Assembly: GCA_963920665.1 (NCBI GenBank)
Contig: OY987271.1
Coordinates: 13,209,350 to 13,273,349, forward strand
Reading direction: 5' to 3'
From: Straminergon stramineum
Taxonomy: Eukaryota; Streptophyta; Bryopsida; Hypnales; Calliergonaceae
Length of the DNA: 64,000 nt
Under the pieces are notes generated by a model. That model was not told where the DNA came from. It saw nothing but the letters and a program-made list of their open reading frames with translations, and searched no databases. Positions within the stretch are counted from its first letter, which is position 1. Each line of letters opens with the position of its first letter. Of this stretch, positions 36,558 through 48,007 are shown piece after piece. Made by a program: the position numbers and the translations under genes.

Positions 36558-37294
36558 GGGTGATTGCAAGAAACACTTGTCCTATTTTTTGTCCCCTTGC
36601 CCTTAGACCTGTGGTTTTTTAGTCATAACTTTTGCATTGTAAGTCCATTTGTCTTGAAATTTGGAATGAAGGTACACATAAAAGTTTCACACATTCTTTA
36701 TTTTTTGGGGTTTCTTAAAAATTAATTTACTATTTTTAAAGTACACCCAATTGGATGTCTACCTTGGCCATTTTGGGGGTTTTTGAGCCAAAGTTGTATC
36801 CAAAAATGCAAATTGGAAGCCACAAATTGGAGAAGCTAGAGTTGTACTTGTGTTCCAATGAGAGACAAAGAGTTTTTTGCAAAAAAACTTTGCATGAGGT
36901 GTCTACATGAGGCCAAAGTGACTGTTGTTCACGCACATTTTTTGGGCAAAAAAAAAATTTGAAGAAATTTTTGGTGCAATGTGAGAGCAAACTTGTCTAC
37001 AAAAATGGCTTTTTTTTTTTGGGAATTTTTTGAATTTTTTTTGAATTACTAAAAATAAAAAGGTCCATAGACCCCTTTTCTGCTATTTTCTACTGCCAAT
37101 GGTTTCTACAGTACTACATAGTACTATATAGTACTAAATCAACGATTAAGATTTGCAGGCGCCCGAAATTGACCGTTCAAATTCATAGGCACAGTCTGAT
37201 GTGCGAAATTAATAGTAGTCCGTAGTACTGCCAGTCCTGCAGCCAGAAATCAGGTTTTTGAACCACAAACATGAAGTGTTTCTTACAATCACCC
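36558..37294. mobile_element. TIR element, 737 bp, ATAA duplication
   Basis: The left end GGGTGATTGCAAGAAACACT and the inverted right end GGGTGATTGTAAGAAACACT match over 21 bp with one change. The element is flanked on both sides by ATAA (36,554-36,557 and 37,295-37,298). No transposase inside. The superfamily is not certain. Confidence 0.65.
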
Positions 37295-39724
37295 ATAACT
37301 ATTCTAGTGGCAATTTTGTAATTTCAGGGCAAACTACTTTAGAAATTCATAGAAATTACATTTTTTATTGAAAAATTATAATTCCACGTGGGTTTGATTC
37401 GTGAAACATGGGCACACTTTTGAAAAATATGTACCCCTCAGTCTAGAGTTGGTCCTAATATACTCAGATTGCGAATCAAGATGGTAATAGGTTGGTCTAC
37501 CTCATTGACTTTGGGTTGGATTGATCACTACTAGAGAGTAGAGACATATCTAGGAAAATATCTTCGAGAATATCCAATAGAAGTCAAATTTAGCATGTGG
37601 ATTTTCTTGTGAGTCATTTCTCTACTCTAGGTGTACCCATGTTTCTACTAGTGGATGGCAAGAGGAGATGTTGCATGCTTGAGGACTTGTAGTATTTGTA
37701 GTGACTCTTCAAGGATCTACAAAGTTGGACCTCGGGGAGCCTTCACTCATTTCTACTATAAGGACAAGTTACTACAAGATTGTTCAATGAGTTGGGGGTA
37801 GGATTGTTTTTTGGCTAACCATTCACCTCCTTCTACATGCATTTTTCTTCAATGAGTTGGGGGAATGAGGTTTTCTTATTGTGAATTCCCCCTATTAACC
37901 CCTAATGACCCAAGTGACCATTTTCTAGTCACTACCCCTCTTTTTTGAGCTACTTGTTTTCAAATTTTGATTTTTGTAGTAAAAAATCGCTTCGAGAAAA
38001 TAGACAACATTGTAAATCCAACAATGATAGTTTCATCAAGTTCCGAGTTAGGCTTTAGCTTGTGAAAATTTTTAAAGCAGAGTGGAGTAGTGTAGTTTAC
38101 GGTTCATGTTTTGGGGTTTAGTTTGGACATTGATTGAAAAGTCATCCAACTAATGCAATTTTTTTCCAACTAAAAAGGACAAATCAAAGGAGATCAAGGA
38201 GAAGCCAAGTGTGTCCATTCTTAATTTTCATACAAACACTAAGTAAGCTCTCATTTCACTAACCACCGTGCATTGCAAGCTCCACCTCAAATGGCAAAAT
38301 GACCAAAATTTTGTAAAATTTTAGATGAGCATTTTCAACTCTCTTGTCCTTCACTAAGTACAAAAAGTTTATCATTTCTCACCAAGATGTGCTCCTTCAA
38401 AGTATACTAAACCTAGGGCATTTGAAGGAGGGGATTTATTCCTACTAAGATCAACAACTTAAGGTTTTTTGAGGCAAAGAAGCCTGGTGAAGAACTACCT
38501 ACCACTTTTTAGTCAGCAGTGAACCAAAGTGGAAAGGGAGTCCTTGTAGTGCAATAATAGCCTTTGCTTGAAATCAATTATGACTTAAAAGAGTTTGCTC
38601 TATAAGGCAATTGTGCTTGAAAAGTGATCAGGACACAAAGGTATATTTTGCTTTCTTCAATGTATCAATAGTGTACATTTCAAGAGGTGGTTGCTTTACC
38701 TAAACATCGTCTTTCAACTTCAAAAATTTGTAACAGATTCCACAAAGGTCCGAAAGATATGAAATGACTTGGGTTAGATGCCAATTCCCTTTTTCTTCCT
38801 CAAAAAATTTATTGAAAACTTTTTGGTAAGAAGTTTAGCTTCCCCAACAAGACAATCAATTCTTAAATGGTCACTTTAAGAGCTAACTACGTAAGTTGAA
38901 TTATTGAGCAATTGCACAACTTGTGAGTTGTGATAAACTAATGATAGGCACTCTCCATCAGATTGCATTGAATTCACATATAGTAAGTTAGACTTTGAAC
39001 GAGGATTGAGGACTTACTATCCACTCAAAAGACAACATCAAAGGACTTACTAGCCGACTTATAGAAAGGAATTTTTATGTTGCTTGGGCAATGCAAAAAG
39101 CCCCAGAGTAAAGCTCTTTACATCCATGACCATGGATGAATCATACAAATTTGGATGAAAAGTGATTTATTCATCTAGAAGTATGTACATTCATCCATAA
39201 AGGTAACAATATTCCAAGGTTATATAGACATTTATAAATTTCATCTTTTAAAAAGGGATAATAAGTTGTAATATATTCCCTTGGGTTATTAGTTTTGGTG
39301 CTTTTTGAGTGAATTTCCACTCAAAAGGAAACTTTCACTAGTAGAAACATGGTTTTGATAGGCTTGACTTGAAGACCCACCCTGAGTTAAGTTTGTCATC
39401 TTAATGTTATATTTGATGTTATTGTTAACATAAAAACAAGTGGATGTCACCATTAGAAGGGATTTAGATAGTCTGGAAGATCGCGAGTTCCTACAAGTTC
39501 TTGGACTATGGGAACTCAACATCAATAGCTAGTTGATGTGGCCAGGCAATAGTCACGTTGAATAATAATAATTGTTGAAGTTTAAATTTAAAGTTTAAAT
39601 GTTATAGTTAGAAAATTACCAAGCAATCTTACAAATATTGAACACTTTTTTATGTGAAAATTACAAATATTCAACCTATATTCACTTTTCAAAAGAAATA
39701 CCCCTATGTTCTTAAAGACCTTAA
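37295..39724. other. Non-coding, with two CACTA-like ends
   Basis: No gene supported. GTTTCTACTAGTG ends at 37,653 and CACTAGTAGAAAC starts at 39,336. Both look like CACTA termini and share CATGG next to them, but they point away from each other, so they cannot bound one element between them. A lone TTAACCCCTAATG lies at 37,895. Confidence 0.4.
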
Positions 39725-40653
39725 TTAACCCCTAAAGGACCAACATGCGTTTTTTGGTTGTATAGCAATTTTGGGCAAGTACGTGTCGCTGGGGATTTCC
39801 ATGTTTGTGACCCAAATTTTGATAGAAGGTGGGGACGAGGAATATCTTTCAGATGCACTAAATCTCATGACATTTGGAAATATGAGTCAAAAGTTATGGC
39901 CTAATATGTTGCTTTTTTTTGTAAATAGGCAGTCCGAGCAGATTTTAAAAAATCACTTTTTTCAAAAACTAAAATTTGAAATTGATTTTGTAGAGTTATA
40001 TATACTTGGAAAGCTTTGAATCATTCCATTTTGATTAAGGAGTCAAAAGTTATGAGGATTTTTTGTTTGTGGGTAGTTATGGATTCTCTACTCTAAAATA
40101 AACTTTTAAGTCCTTTATCTTACTCAATTTTCAATATTTTTAGAAAAAAATAAAATCATACAATGTAGATTGTTTATTGTAACATTGTAACTATTGGGAT
40201 TGGCATTTTTCAATTCCATAATTAAATTCTTAACAATTTAGTATTTTGAATCATTCTCTACTATCTACTTACTATTTTTTTCCTATATGTTGTACAATTC
40301 CAAACGATCTAAAATTTTTCAAGCATGTGACCAACTTGTATAGGAAAAATAATCCAAAGAAGCACCACCATTTGGGACATTTTTTCATAGAAAAGTAAGC
40401 TTGTGAAGTGCAGCTGCCCTATTTTTTGCAAGGCCCAGAAAATGATTTCAATGAATTTCAATGCTTATATCTTGCAATCTATGCACGGAAATTTTTGAAA
40501 TTCTAACCACATGCTCTCAAGTCAGTATGATACAAGATCGTATAGTTACATGTTTCAAAAAAAGTTTTTATTCAAAAATTTGACACTTGTACTAAAAATG
40601 GCAGTTTTGAAACATTTTCAATGAAAACATAGTCATAGAACTTTAGGGGTTAA
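39725..40653 (-). mobile_element. TTAACCCCTAAA-ended element, copy 2 (929 bp)
   Basis: Begins TTAACCCCTAAAGGACC and ends CTTTAGGGGTTAA. It is the inverted counterpart of 34,989-35,937, with shared blocks including TTGTACAATTCCAAA, AATGGAATGATT (as complement) and the aag-GCAC region near 40,420. Flanks TTAA and TAAA are not a clean duplication. Non-coding. Confidence 0.55.
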
Positions 40654-41343
40654 TAAAATTTCAAGGCAATCTTTTTGTCAAAAAACACTCAAAGAACTAC
40701 TATTCCTGATTTAAAGAGTAAAATTTCTAGACATTTGATTTCTTGCATATTCAACTTTTGCATACTCCACTAGATTTGTGTAAAAATATATAGAAGAAAT
40801 TTTAGAAACTTTGAGCAAGTAAATTGTAAGATATTTGCATTTATATTATTTCTCAAAAAATTTTAACTACAATGAGGGTCAATTACATCTATTCATAGGT
40901 GACAAGATGACTTAACCACATAATCTATGTCATATAATTTAGGGTTTAAATAATGGTATTAGGGACACTATGAGACCCAGAGAAGACTTTGACTTTTACA
41001 CTCAAGGAAATGTTGCCCAAATTTTTTATAGATGCCATAAGTAGAAAAAGACCATCCTACATGGCCAATAATCAACCATGTGGACTAAACAAGTGGACAT
41101 CTCTAATTCAAAATGAACATCCACAACCTAACTTATAAACCTTGAACACTCACCAACAAAATCTAAAACGTGACTTCTCAATGTCCAACAAAGCCCCGAG
41201 GAATGGCATACAAAAATACAGAATTTATAGAATAAAACTGTCAAAATGGTCTACAATGAAAAAAGTCGTGGCAGATGAGGATTTCTAAGCATTAGATCTA
41301 GTAGACTCAACCAGAAAACCCTAACCCTAACCCTAAATCCAAA
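40654..41343. other. Non-coding stretch
   Basis: No gene. AACCCTAACCCTAACCCTAA at 41,317-41,337 is a three-unit telomere-like block next to the LYRM7-like pseudogene. Confidence 0.4.
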
Positions 41344-41613
41344 CGGGGAGCAAGGTAACACACCATAAGTGCCTCGCTCATTCAATTTCGCCTATATGAT
41401 ATTAACTTTCATGAATTCGATCGCTTCCTGGGCCTTCTTCAATAGACTCTCCAACTCCTCCCCAACACCAATAGTCCTGTTGGAGTCGAATTCGTCCCGG
41501 ATCTGCTTCTCTAAGGCGTGCAGCATGTCCGGATCGCCAGCAAAGCATTGTCTCCGCGTTCATAGTAGCACTCTGAACATTGACAATGCTTTGGTGCTCT
41601 TTGCACCTGCCAT
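41344..41613 (-). pseudogene. LYRM7/MZM1-like pseudogene
   Basis: Reading from ATG at 41,613, about 88 codons resemble LYR-motif proteins of the LYRM7/MZM1 group, small mitochondrial matrix factors that help insert the Rieske protein into respiratory complex III. Family landmarks: the degenerate LYR block KALSMFRVLL followed by R-rich TRRQCFAGD, then LEKQIRDEF, ESLLKKAQEAIEFM and the conserved AKLNERGTYGV. Two stops interrupt it: TGA after FRVLL (an Arg CGA is likely in the ancestor) and TAG before AKLNERG (Gln expected). There is no intron between these parts, and no poly-A tail was found. It could be an old retrocopy or a fragment carried by a transposon. Confidence 0.65.
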
Positions 41614-41880
41614 CTCGTGCATGCACAAATGCAAAAATCTCACATCTCTCAAGGCCCTCTTCTCATCTCCCACACCACCCTTCATGACTATCAGGATTCG
41701 TCGAATGTTGGGGTACCTTCTGGATATCCCAAGATCCGGATATTGCGCAACACTAACCATTTTAATATCACCTTCTCTAATATCACATCCTCTGTTCTCA
41801 AGCATCTATTCTCAAGGGGACGGATGTATTCTGTTCAAAACTTGCTATGGATTGCAAGATCACCATCAAGAAACTACCCC

Positions 41881-42174
41881 CCCATTGCATCAATATTGTT
41901 GCAATGGTTGAACAGTCCAATATAGAAATTGGACTGTTGCAATACTGCAATAGAATTGCAATAGTATTGTAGTAGTACATTTTCAGCAAATCTACTAAAA
42001 ATGTATTGAAATGTACTATTGCAATAGTACTATAGTAGTACATTTTCAGCAAATCTACTAAAAATGTACTAAAATGTATTGTTGCAATATTATTTGCAAT
42101 ATTGCAATAGTCCAATTTCAATATTGGATTGTTCAACCATTGCAACAGTATTGCAACAATACTGATGCAATGGG
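41881..42174. mobile_element. 294-bp hairpin element
   Basis: The left end CCCATTGCATCAATATTGTT and the complement of the right end CCCATTGCATCAGTATTGTT match, and pairing continues for most of the length through GCAATGGTTGAAC and CCAATATAGAAATTGGACT. The middle holds a 62-bp tandem duplication (41,956 and 42,018, each with GTACATTTTCAGCAAATC). No ORF of its own. A MITE-like foldback element. Confidence 0.65.
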
Positions 42175-43959
42175 AGGCTTTTTCCCGATAACCTTCTCTA
42201 AAGTCTCAAGCAATTGCATACAAATGTGATAAGGAGGACTTTAATTAGTGAAGAAGTAAAATTTCATCTCACTTGCGTCTAGAAGTTGACCTGCAAATAG
42301 TCTTGGTCAATCTCAGGCACCTTGGATGGGATCTACTTTAGCAAATTTTATGGTAATAACCCAACTTATCATCAAAAAAAGATAATGTTTCAGGTTAAAT
42401 CAAAAGCAATTTTTAAGCTCAATTAGTTTCCAGCGTGACTTAGGCTCGCTACCGTTTTTCAAACACTACCTAAGTAGACAACTCCCCAAATTGTGAACGT
42501 ACCTCTGAAACATCGTACGTGTCGTTACTTTCAGATGCCAGTCGCGAAATCTATGCCTATTTCATAAATTTCGTGGTTCTCTAATGCTCTATGATTTTAA
42601 AACATTCATTTTCACCAGTGGGAGCACTTCAGATTCAGAATTCTATAATCAACTTAGCGTACCTGCCAACAGAATTTCGTTTTTTATAAAATTGTTGGTG
42701 AATGGGTTGGTCATGCTTGGAGTTGACCGACCGCCGTTGGATATACGTTATCGATCCAGTTTGACTTCTGAAGTACACGGTTTTTTGCCGACCTCATTGT
42801 GGAGAGCAAGCACGTTTTGACAATTTAGGACTTCAATCATTTTCATTACTGAACTAGGCTTAGATTAGAAGCAACTCTGTCAGTGTCCACCGATCGAATG
42901 CGAGTTTGAAACTACCTACTTACTGTAGTGTGTCCGAATTGTGATTGAAGCACGTTCGTAGTGCCTTTGGAAACACGGAGGGACATAGTCTCTTTCTTTG
43001 GTTTGATCAAGAAACCCTCGGTCCAACACGGTTTATCACATAGCATTGTTAGAGCATCCACAATTCCACATCCTTTCTCAACAAATGTAATGCCTCGTGA
43101 CGGACTTAGTTCAAGCTCTTTGCGGAGTTCACTTGCCAAGTCCCCACCATTACGCACAATTAATCCAACACACTCAACAATTCATGTAGTCAAGGTTATT
43201 GTTGATGCCACCTATTGTTGCTTGTCCAATGAGTTGTTGGAATGGTGAGATCTCAACAATAATTCTGAAATTGGGTGGCATAGCATTGCAAGGGTAATGA
43301 GCAACACGGTAGGGTTCCGTGACAAATTCAATTTTTGGAGGATACACATGTACTTAAGTTTTGTATCCCTAGCAAGTAAGGGTGGAGGAACCAAAAGAAT
43401 GCAACATTTGGATACAATAAGAATGCATGTAAGGGTGGATTCACAAAAAAATGCAACATTTAGATACAATATGCAAAAGTTATGAAGGTTCACAATTTTT
43501 TTTGGTAGATGTTCTAAAATCGTTTTTTCAACATAGGCACATATTGCTTTTGGAGATGTACACAGAGTGATAATTGTGGGATTAGATGGGGTGGAATTCT
43601 GGATGTACCCACGAGTCATTGCAAGAACGACCGTCCGGTTTTTGTAGCATTTCACACAATACTCATTATTTTTTTAGGAGTACTATATAATTACAAAAAC
43701 AATTTTTAAAAAATAGAAAAAATATAATTAATGTATACACCTTTAAGAAGAAGGTATCCTAGGAAGGAAAAGCATAGAAAAATTCTCTAAGTAGGAGAAC
43801 TAGAAAAGTGCAAAATCTCATGAAAATAGGTACTTTCACATTTTAATTTATAAAAAATAGGAAAAACAATTTTCAAAGAAATGAAAAATTTGACATTTGG
43901 GAAGACTTCATGGTGAAGATATTTCACAAAGAGAATGATCTTGAAACCATTTTAGTGTT
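42175..43959. other. Mostly non-coding; one doubtful minus-strand ORF at 42,912-43,157
   Basis: The minus-strand ORF (81 codons) has a protein-like stretch (LASELRKELELSPSR, FVEKGCGIVDALTMLCDK) and runs into ACAGTAAGTAGG, a possible 5' splice site. I do not recognise it. The remaining sequence shows no gene or clear repeat. Confidence 0.25.
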
Positions 43960-44344
43960 TAGAACTATGCATTCAAGGGAGCCCTGTTTGCATGAACATA
44001 GAGAATATAAAATAATGTTTTTTTAAGTGATCTTTGGTAGGCACATGATTGACTAATGTGGAAGTAGACCATAGAAATTTCATCTCTATATCATTAATTT
44101 TGGGTACTCCCCTGTACTAAAAAACCCTAAATCGCAAAGTGTGACAAATTAGATAAATTAAAATTTAATTATAAATTGATTTTTGAAAATTCATGAGAAA
44201 TAAGGGATATAATTACTATCAAGTTATACATATCCAATAAAAATTTCAAGTTAATTGGGTTCATACCTCAAAAGTTATAGCACATAACAACTCCATCATT
44301 CCAAGTGTGACGCAAAATAGTATTGGTCTTTCTCGCAATCACCC
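43960..44344 (+). repeat. Inverted repeat arm 1 (ends CGCAATCACCC)
   Basis: About 385 bp similar to the reverse complement of 46,496-46,850. The arm ends TCTCGCAATCACCC, close to the terminal sequence of the 737-bp element at 36,558. It is probably the right end of one such element whose left end is not visible. Confidence 0.5.
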
Positions 44345-44425
44345 CCACCTTATATCACTTATTCTATAACTCCAAATGAATGCTTGCTTTGATGTATATT
44401 CTAAATTTGTAGGGGTGCAATTAGT

Positions 44426-45002
44426 TTAACCCCTAAAAGCGTTGATGTCCACTTTTGGGACAATGAAAAAATGGAAACTCCAGTTTCATCCTTCTAACTA
44501 CTTGGATGAATGTTATTCTAATTTGTGAAGATATATTATCAAGTTTTTGTCCTATCTAAGGGTTGCATTTGGTATTACTAGAGTTCATATTTTTCTAAAA
44601 TTACTAATGTGCAAGTATGTCAAGTGGTCAAACAATATTGACTTTAGTTTAAAACTGGATTAGCCAAAATGAGGTCATACATAGGAAGAACACAAAAATT
44701 TCAAAAAAGCACTATGTGAAGAGAACCTCATTTCAAATCCATTCCAACAAATTTTACTCCAAAAATGATACTATTTTACTTGCAATTGAATTTTGAAGGA
44801 ATTTTGGAATTTCTCTTTCAAAATTTATAAAAAAATATTGGTGATAGCATTGGTGAATCTAACCATACAAATGGAATCTACAAATCAAAATCTGCAACTT
44901 TCATTTGCATTTCAATTCCAAAATATGCTTCTAAATAGCACTTTCTAATGATTTTTCTAAAATCGTCAGTTTTGGAGATGAATTTAGACGTTTAGGGGTT
45001 AA
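44426..45002. mobile_element. TTAACCCCTAAA-ended element, 577 bp, TAGT flanks
   Basis: Begins TTAACCCCTAAAAGCG and ends CGTTTAGGGGTTAA. TAGT occurs immediately outside both ends (44,422-44,425 and 45,003-45,006), a possible 4-bp duplication. Non-coding; internal sequence differs from the 0.93-kb copies. Confidence 0.55.
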
Positions 45003-45058
45003 TAGTGGAAGTCAAGGTGGAAGATTCACTCCATTGAATTATTAATGGCATTCATTTC

Positions 45059-45439
45059 TTAACCCCTAAGGACTCGAGCACATTTCGGGGCAGAAATTGT
45101 GAAAACTGTCATTTTTTAGGGCAAGGAGAAAAAAATGAATTTTTTTTCAAAATTCAATCATTCAAATTTGTACTAGAATACTATCAAAATGTGTGGAAAA
45201 AAATTAGAAACTTTGACAATAGAGATTGAAAGAATATAATATTTGAAGTTAGAAAAATAATTTCCAACCTTGCTTGACAAGGCCTATATACTTTAACTCC
45301 TCTTAAAGTGGGATTTTTATACAACACATGGATAGGTTATTTTTTTAATAGGTTTAGGGCTTAAGATTCAGATATTTAATTTACATGATATAAGATTTCT
45401 TGTGTATGTTGAACAAACACTTGGTCCTTTACGGATTAA
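45059..45439. mobile_element. TTAACCCCTAA-ended element, 381 bp, weaker
   Basis: Begins TTAACCCCTAAGGAC and ends GGTCCTTTACGGATTAA, whose complement is TTAATCCGTAAAGGACC. The ends pair with two or three changes. No target duplication seen. Confidence 0.4.
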
Positions 45440-46495
45440 AGGTGAGAGCCAATATACAAAAGACATCAATTGAATTACATCTTTAAACTTATATATCTCA
45501 GTCTTGATGTGTAACCTTAATGATTGATTTGAATAAAGTTTTGAGTTTATAGTGGTGCAATTACACTTCAAGAGTAAAACAAATTCAATTGTTTTCATGT
45601 ACACATATTTTTAGGACATGAAGATGAAAACACACAAAAAGAAACTCTATGAACCTTTTAAAGGGAAACACAAAGGAGAATTCTATTGACCCTATAAATA
45701 ATGCTTGAATCCTTTATTCAAAGAATTTACATTTTTGCCAATATCTTTATAAGTTTTTTCTTTTCAATAACATCACATTCATTGTAGAAAAAAAATCTTT
45801 CAAGAATTCAAGAATTAATATGGATGAATGAAAAGGTATTTGGACTTTGGACAAACCATTGGGTGGCTTGCAACACTTTATTCATCATCTTTACAGATTC
45901 AACTTAGGATTTTTGGGACACATCTTTTAAGTCCCACTAATTTTGCAACCTACTCTACAATTGATACTTTGAAGTACCTAGATCTTTGAAAATAATCTAA
46001 AATTCATAGCATTCTAGTTATTCCATGGTTCCTCTCCAATTGAAGAAAAATTAAAAATCAAAAAGAGAAAGAGGTAAAGTGACCTAATATATAATGACTC
46101 AGAGAAGGAATAACTTCTTTTTATGAACCTAGCTATATATTTGTCAAACATTTAGTAATTGTGTTTTGGATACCCATTATCTCAATTTTAGAATGTTATG
46201 CTTCTAAAAGTCCATATGCATATTGAACTAGTAGACCTACAAAAATCTTAACTCAATAAGGACACTTCAAAAGCCAAAAAGTGGAAATGAAAAATGCACC
46301 TATAATTGGTCTTTAGATCTATTTGGATTATTTTTGACAAGGTACACAATTTTTCTAGACTTTTACTTCATTTTTGCATTGATTGCCTCAACATTAGAAA
46401 TTGGTTGAAAAATGGATGAAATAACCAAATCCCTCTCAAAACATTTTACCAACATCTATATGATGGGATTTCTAATAAATAATAAATGATCCCAA
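45440..46495. other. Non-coding, AT-rich
   Basis: No gene or clear repeat seen. Confidence 0.4.
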
Positions 46496-46850
46496 GTAAT
46501 TGCAAGGAAGACCGATCCTATTTTGCATCACATTCAAAGTGACAAAGTTGTTTTCCACTAGAACTTTTGGAAATATAACTTGACGAGCTTGGAATTTTTA
46601 TTGGAGATGGCTAATTTGATTTTTAGAAAGTTAATTTTGCTAATTTGTAATACTTTGGGATATAGGGTTTTTTAGTACTAGGCAGTATGACGAGTATCCA
46701 AAATTAATGATCTAGAACTGAAATTTTTGTGGTCTATTCCCATAGTAGGAGTACATGTCCCTACCAAAGGGAATTTAAAAATACATTATTTTATAGCCTC
46801 CATATTCGTGCAAATAGGGCTCCTTTGCGCACATGCTTCTAAACATTGAA
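46496..46850 (-). repeat. Inverted repeat arm 2
   Basis: Counterpart of 43,960-44,344 (shared blocks include TATTTTGC, ATGGGATATAGGGTTTTTTAG as parts, and GGAGCCCT as complement). It begins with AATTGCAAGGAAGACC, a decayed version of the GGGTGATTGC end. Confidence 0.5.
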
Positions 46851-47742
46851 GATAGTTTTGACTTCATCTTTTTAGTGAAATCCAATCATCATCAAGTCCT
46901 CACAAATTGCCAATTTTAAGGGTTTTGTTGTTCATGATTTTCTATTTGTTATTAATTTATATCTCATTGTATCTATTTTCTATGACAAACTGACCTTTTT
47001 TTTAAATAATATTATTTCAATACTTATTAGTAGTCATAATATGCAATACGGTACTTTTCACCGTTGACTTTTTAGATCAATGTCTGACATTTTTTGTTTT
47101 CATAGTACTCCTAGTATTGAGTGCACAAATTGTTGTTTTGGCAAAACACTACAAAAATTGAACGGTCTTGCAACCACCCTCCTCTGGAATAACATGTATA
47201 CAAAGAATTATGGACAATGCAATTCATTTTTTCTTTACCTGCATACATTCCAAGGCACATTAGAAAAGAAATAGGGCTTTTACAGGGCCACCAGAGCTGG
47301 ATCAGCAGTCCAAATAAAAAATTAATATTTTTTCATTTTTTCATTTTCTATTTGGAGTTTTGGGGGCGCTGGTCAACTAGTCAAGAGTCTGGCGGCCCTC
47401 TTCACGCCCCAAATTTTCTTTAGTGCGTGTCGAGAAAAAAAAATTTTAATCAGCACAGTACGGCTCCAATGTCATGAAATTCTGCCCACTTCCCAACTTT
47501 TATAACACGCGCCCCTTTCTTGTATGACATTGTGAGCCCATTCGATGTCGGAGACATGAAGGAGCTTACGATATGCTTCATTCCTCTAAGGCAACACGCT
47601 CTTCCCTAAGATCCAAAAGTAAGCGACATCCGCGTTTGCAAACAAGCTAGACCCAGTTCACGAGGCCTAGTTTCAAGAGGAAATATATGCTACAGGTGGT
47701 TAGCCGCGTTGAACTGCGAATTGCCTCCTCTCAATCGGGCAA
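46851..47742. other. Upstream region of the aspartic protease gene
   Basis: AT-rich to about 47,450, then rising GC toward the gene. No other gene seen. Regulatory elements beyond the TATA box cannot be assigned by eye. Confidence 0.4.
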
Positions 47743-47752
47743 TATATATAAA
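47743..47752 (+). promoter_or_regulatory. TATA box of the aspartic protease gene
   Basis: TATATATAAA, 256 bp before the start codon. A transcript start near 47,775-47,785 would give a 5' UTR of about 230 nt. The placement is inferred from spacing only. Confidence 0.45.
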
Positions 47753-48007
47753 TGATCCCCAACCTCACTTGCACTATCCAATTCATTCAAGCAGATTGAA
47801 CTCGATCGGTGATGTTCTGATATCTAATCCTGGCAGTAAGGGAAGAGCCATCTAGCTAGCTCTACAATTGCTGCAGATCGATAGCGCTGAACAGGTGTAC
47901 CAATTTGGCACGGACTCGAATTCGACCTCTATTGAATTGATTGGTTGATTCCTTGGTCGATTTTGTGGCCTTCGTGATCGAGATTCGATTAGATCGATTC
48001 TGTCGTA

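Noticed and set aside
41317..41337. Telomere or chromosome end
   Set aside because: Only three CCCTAA units, internal, with ordinary sequence on both sides.
41369..41911. 180-codon plus-strand ORF
   Set aside because: It is antisense to the LYRM7-like relic and runs into the hairpin element; the minus strand explains the first part better.
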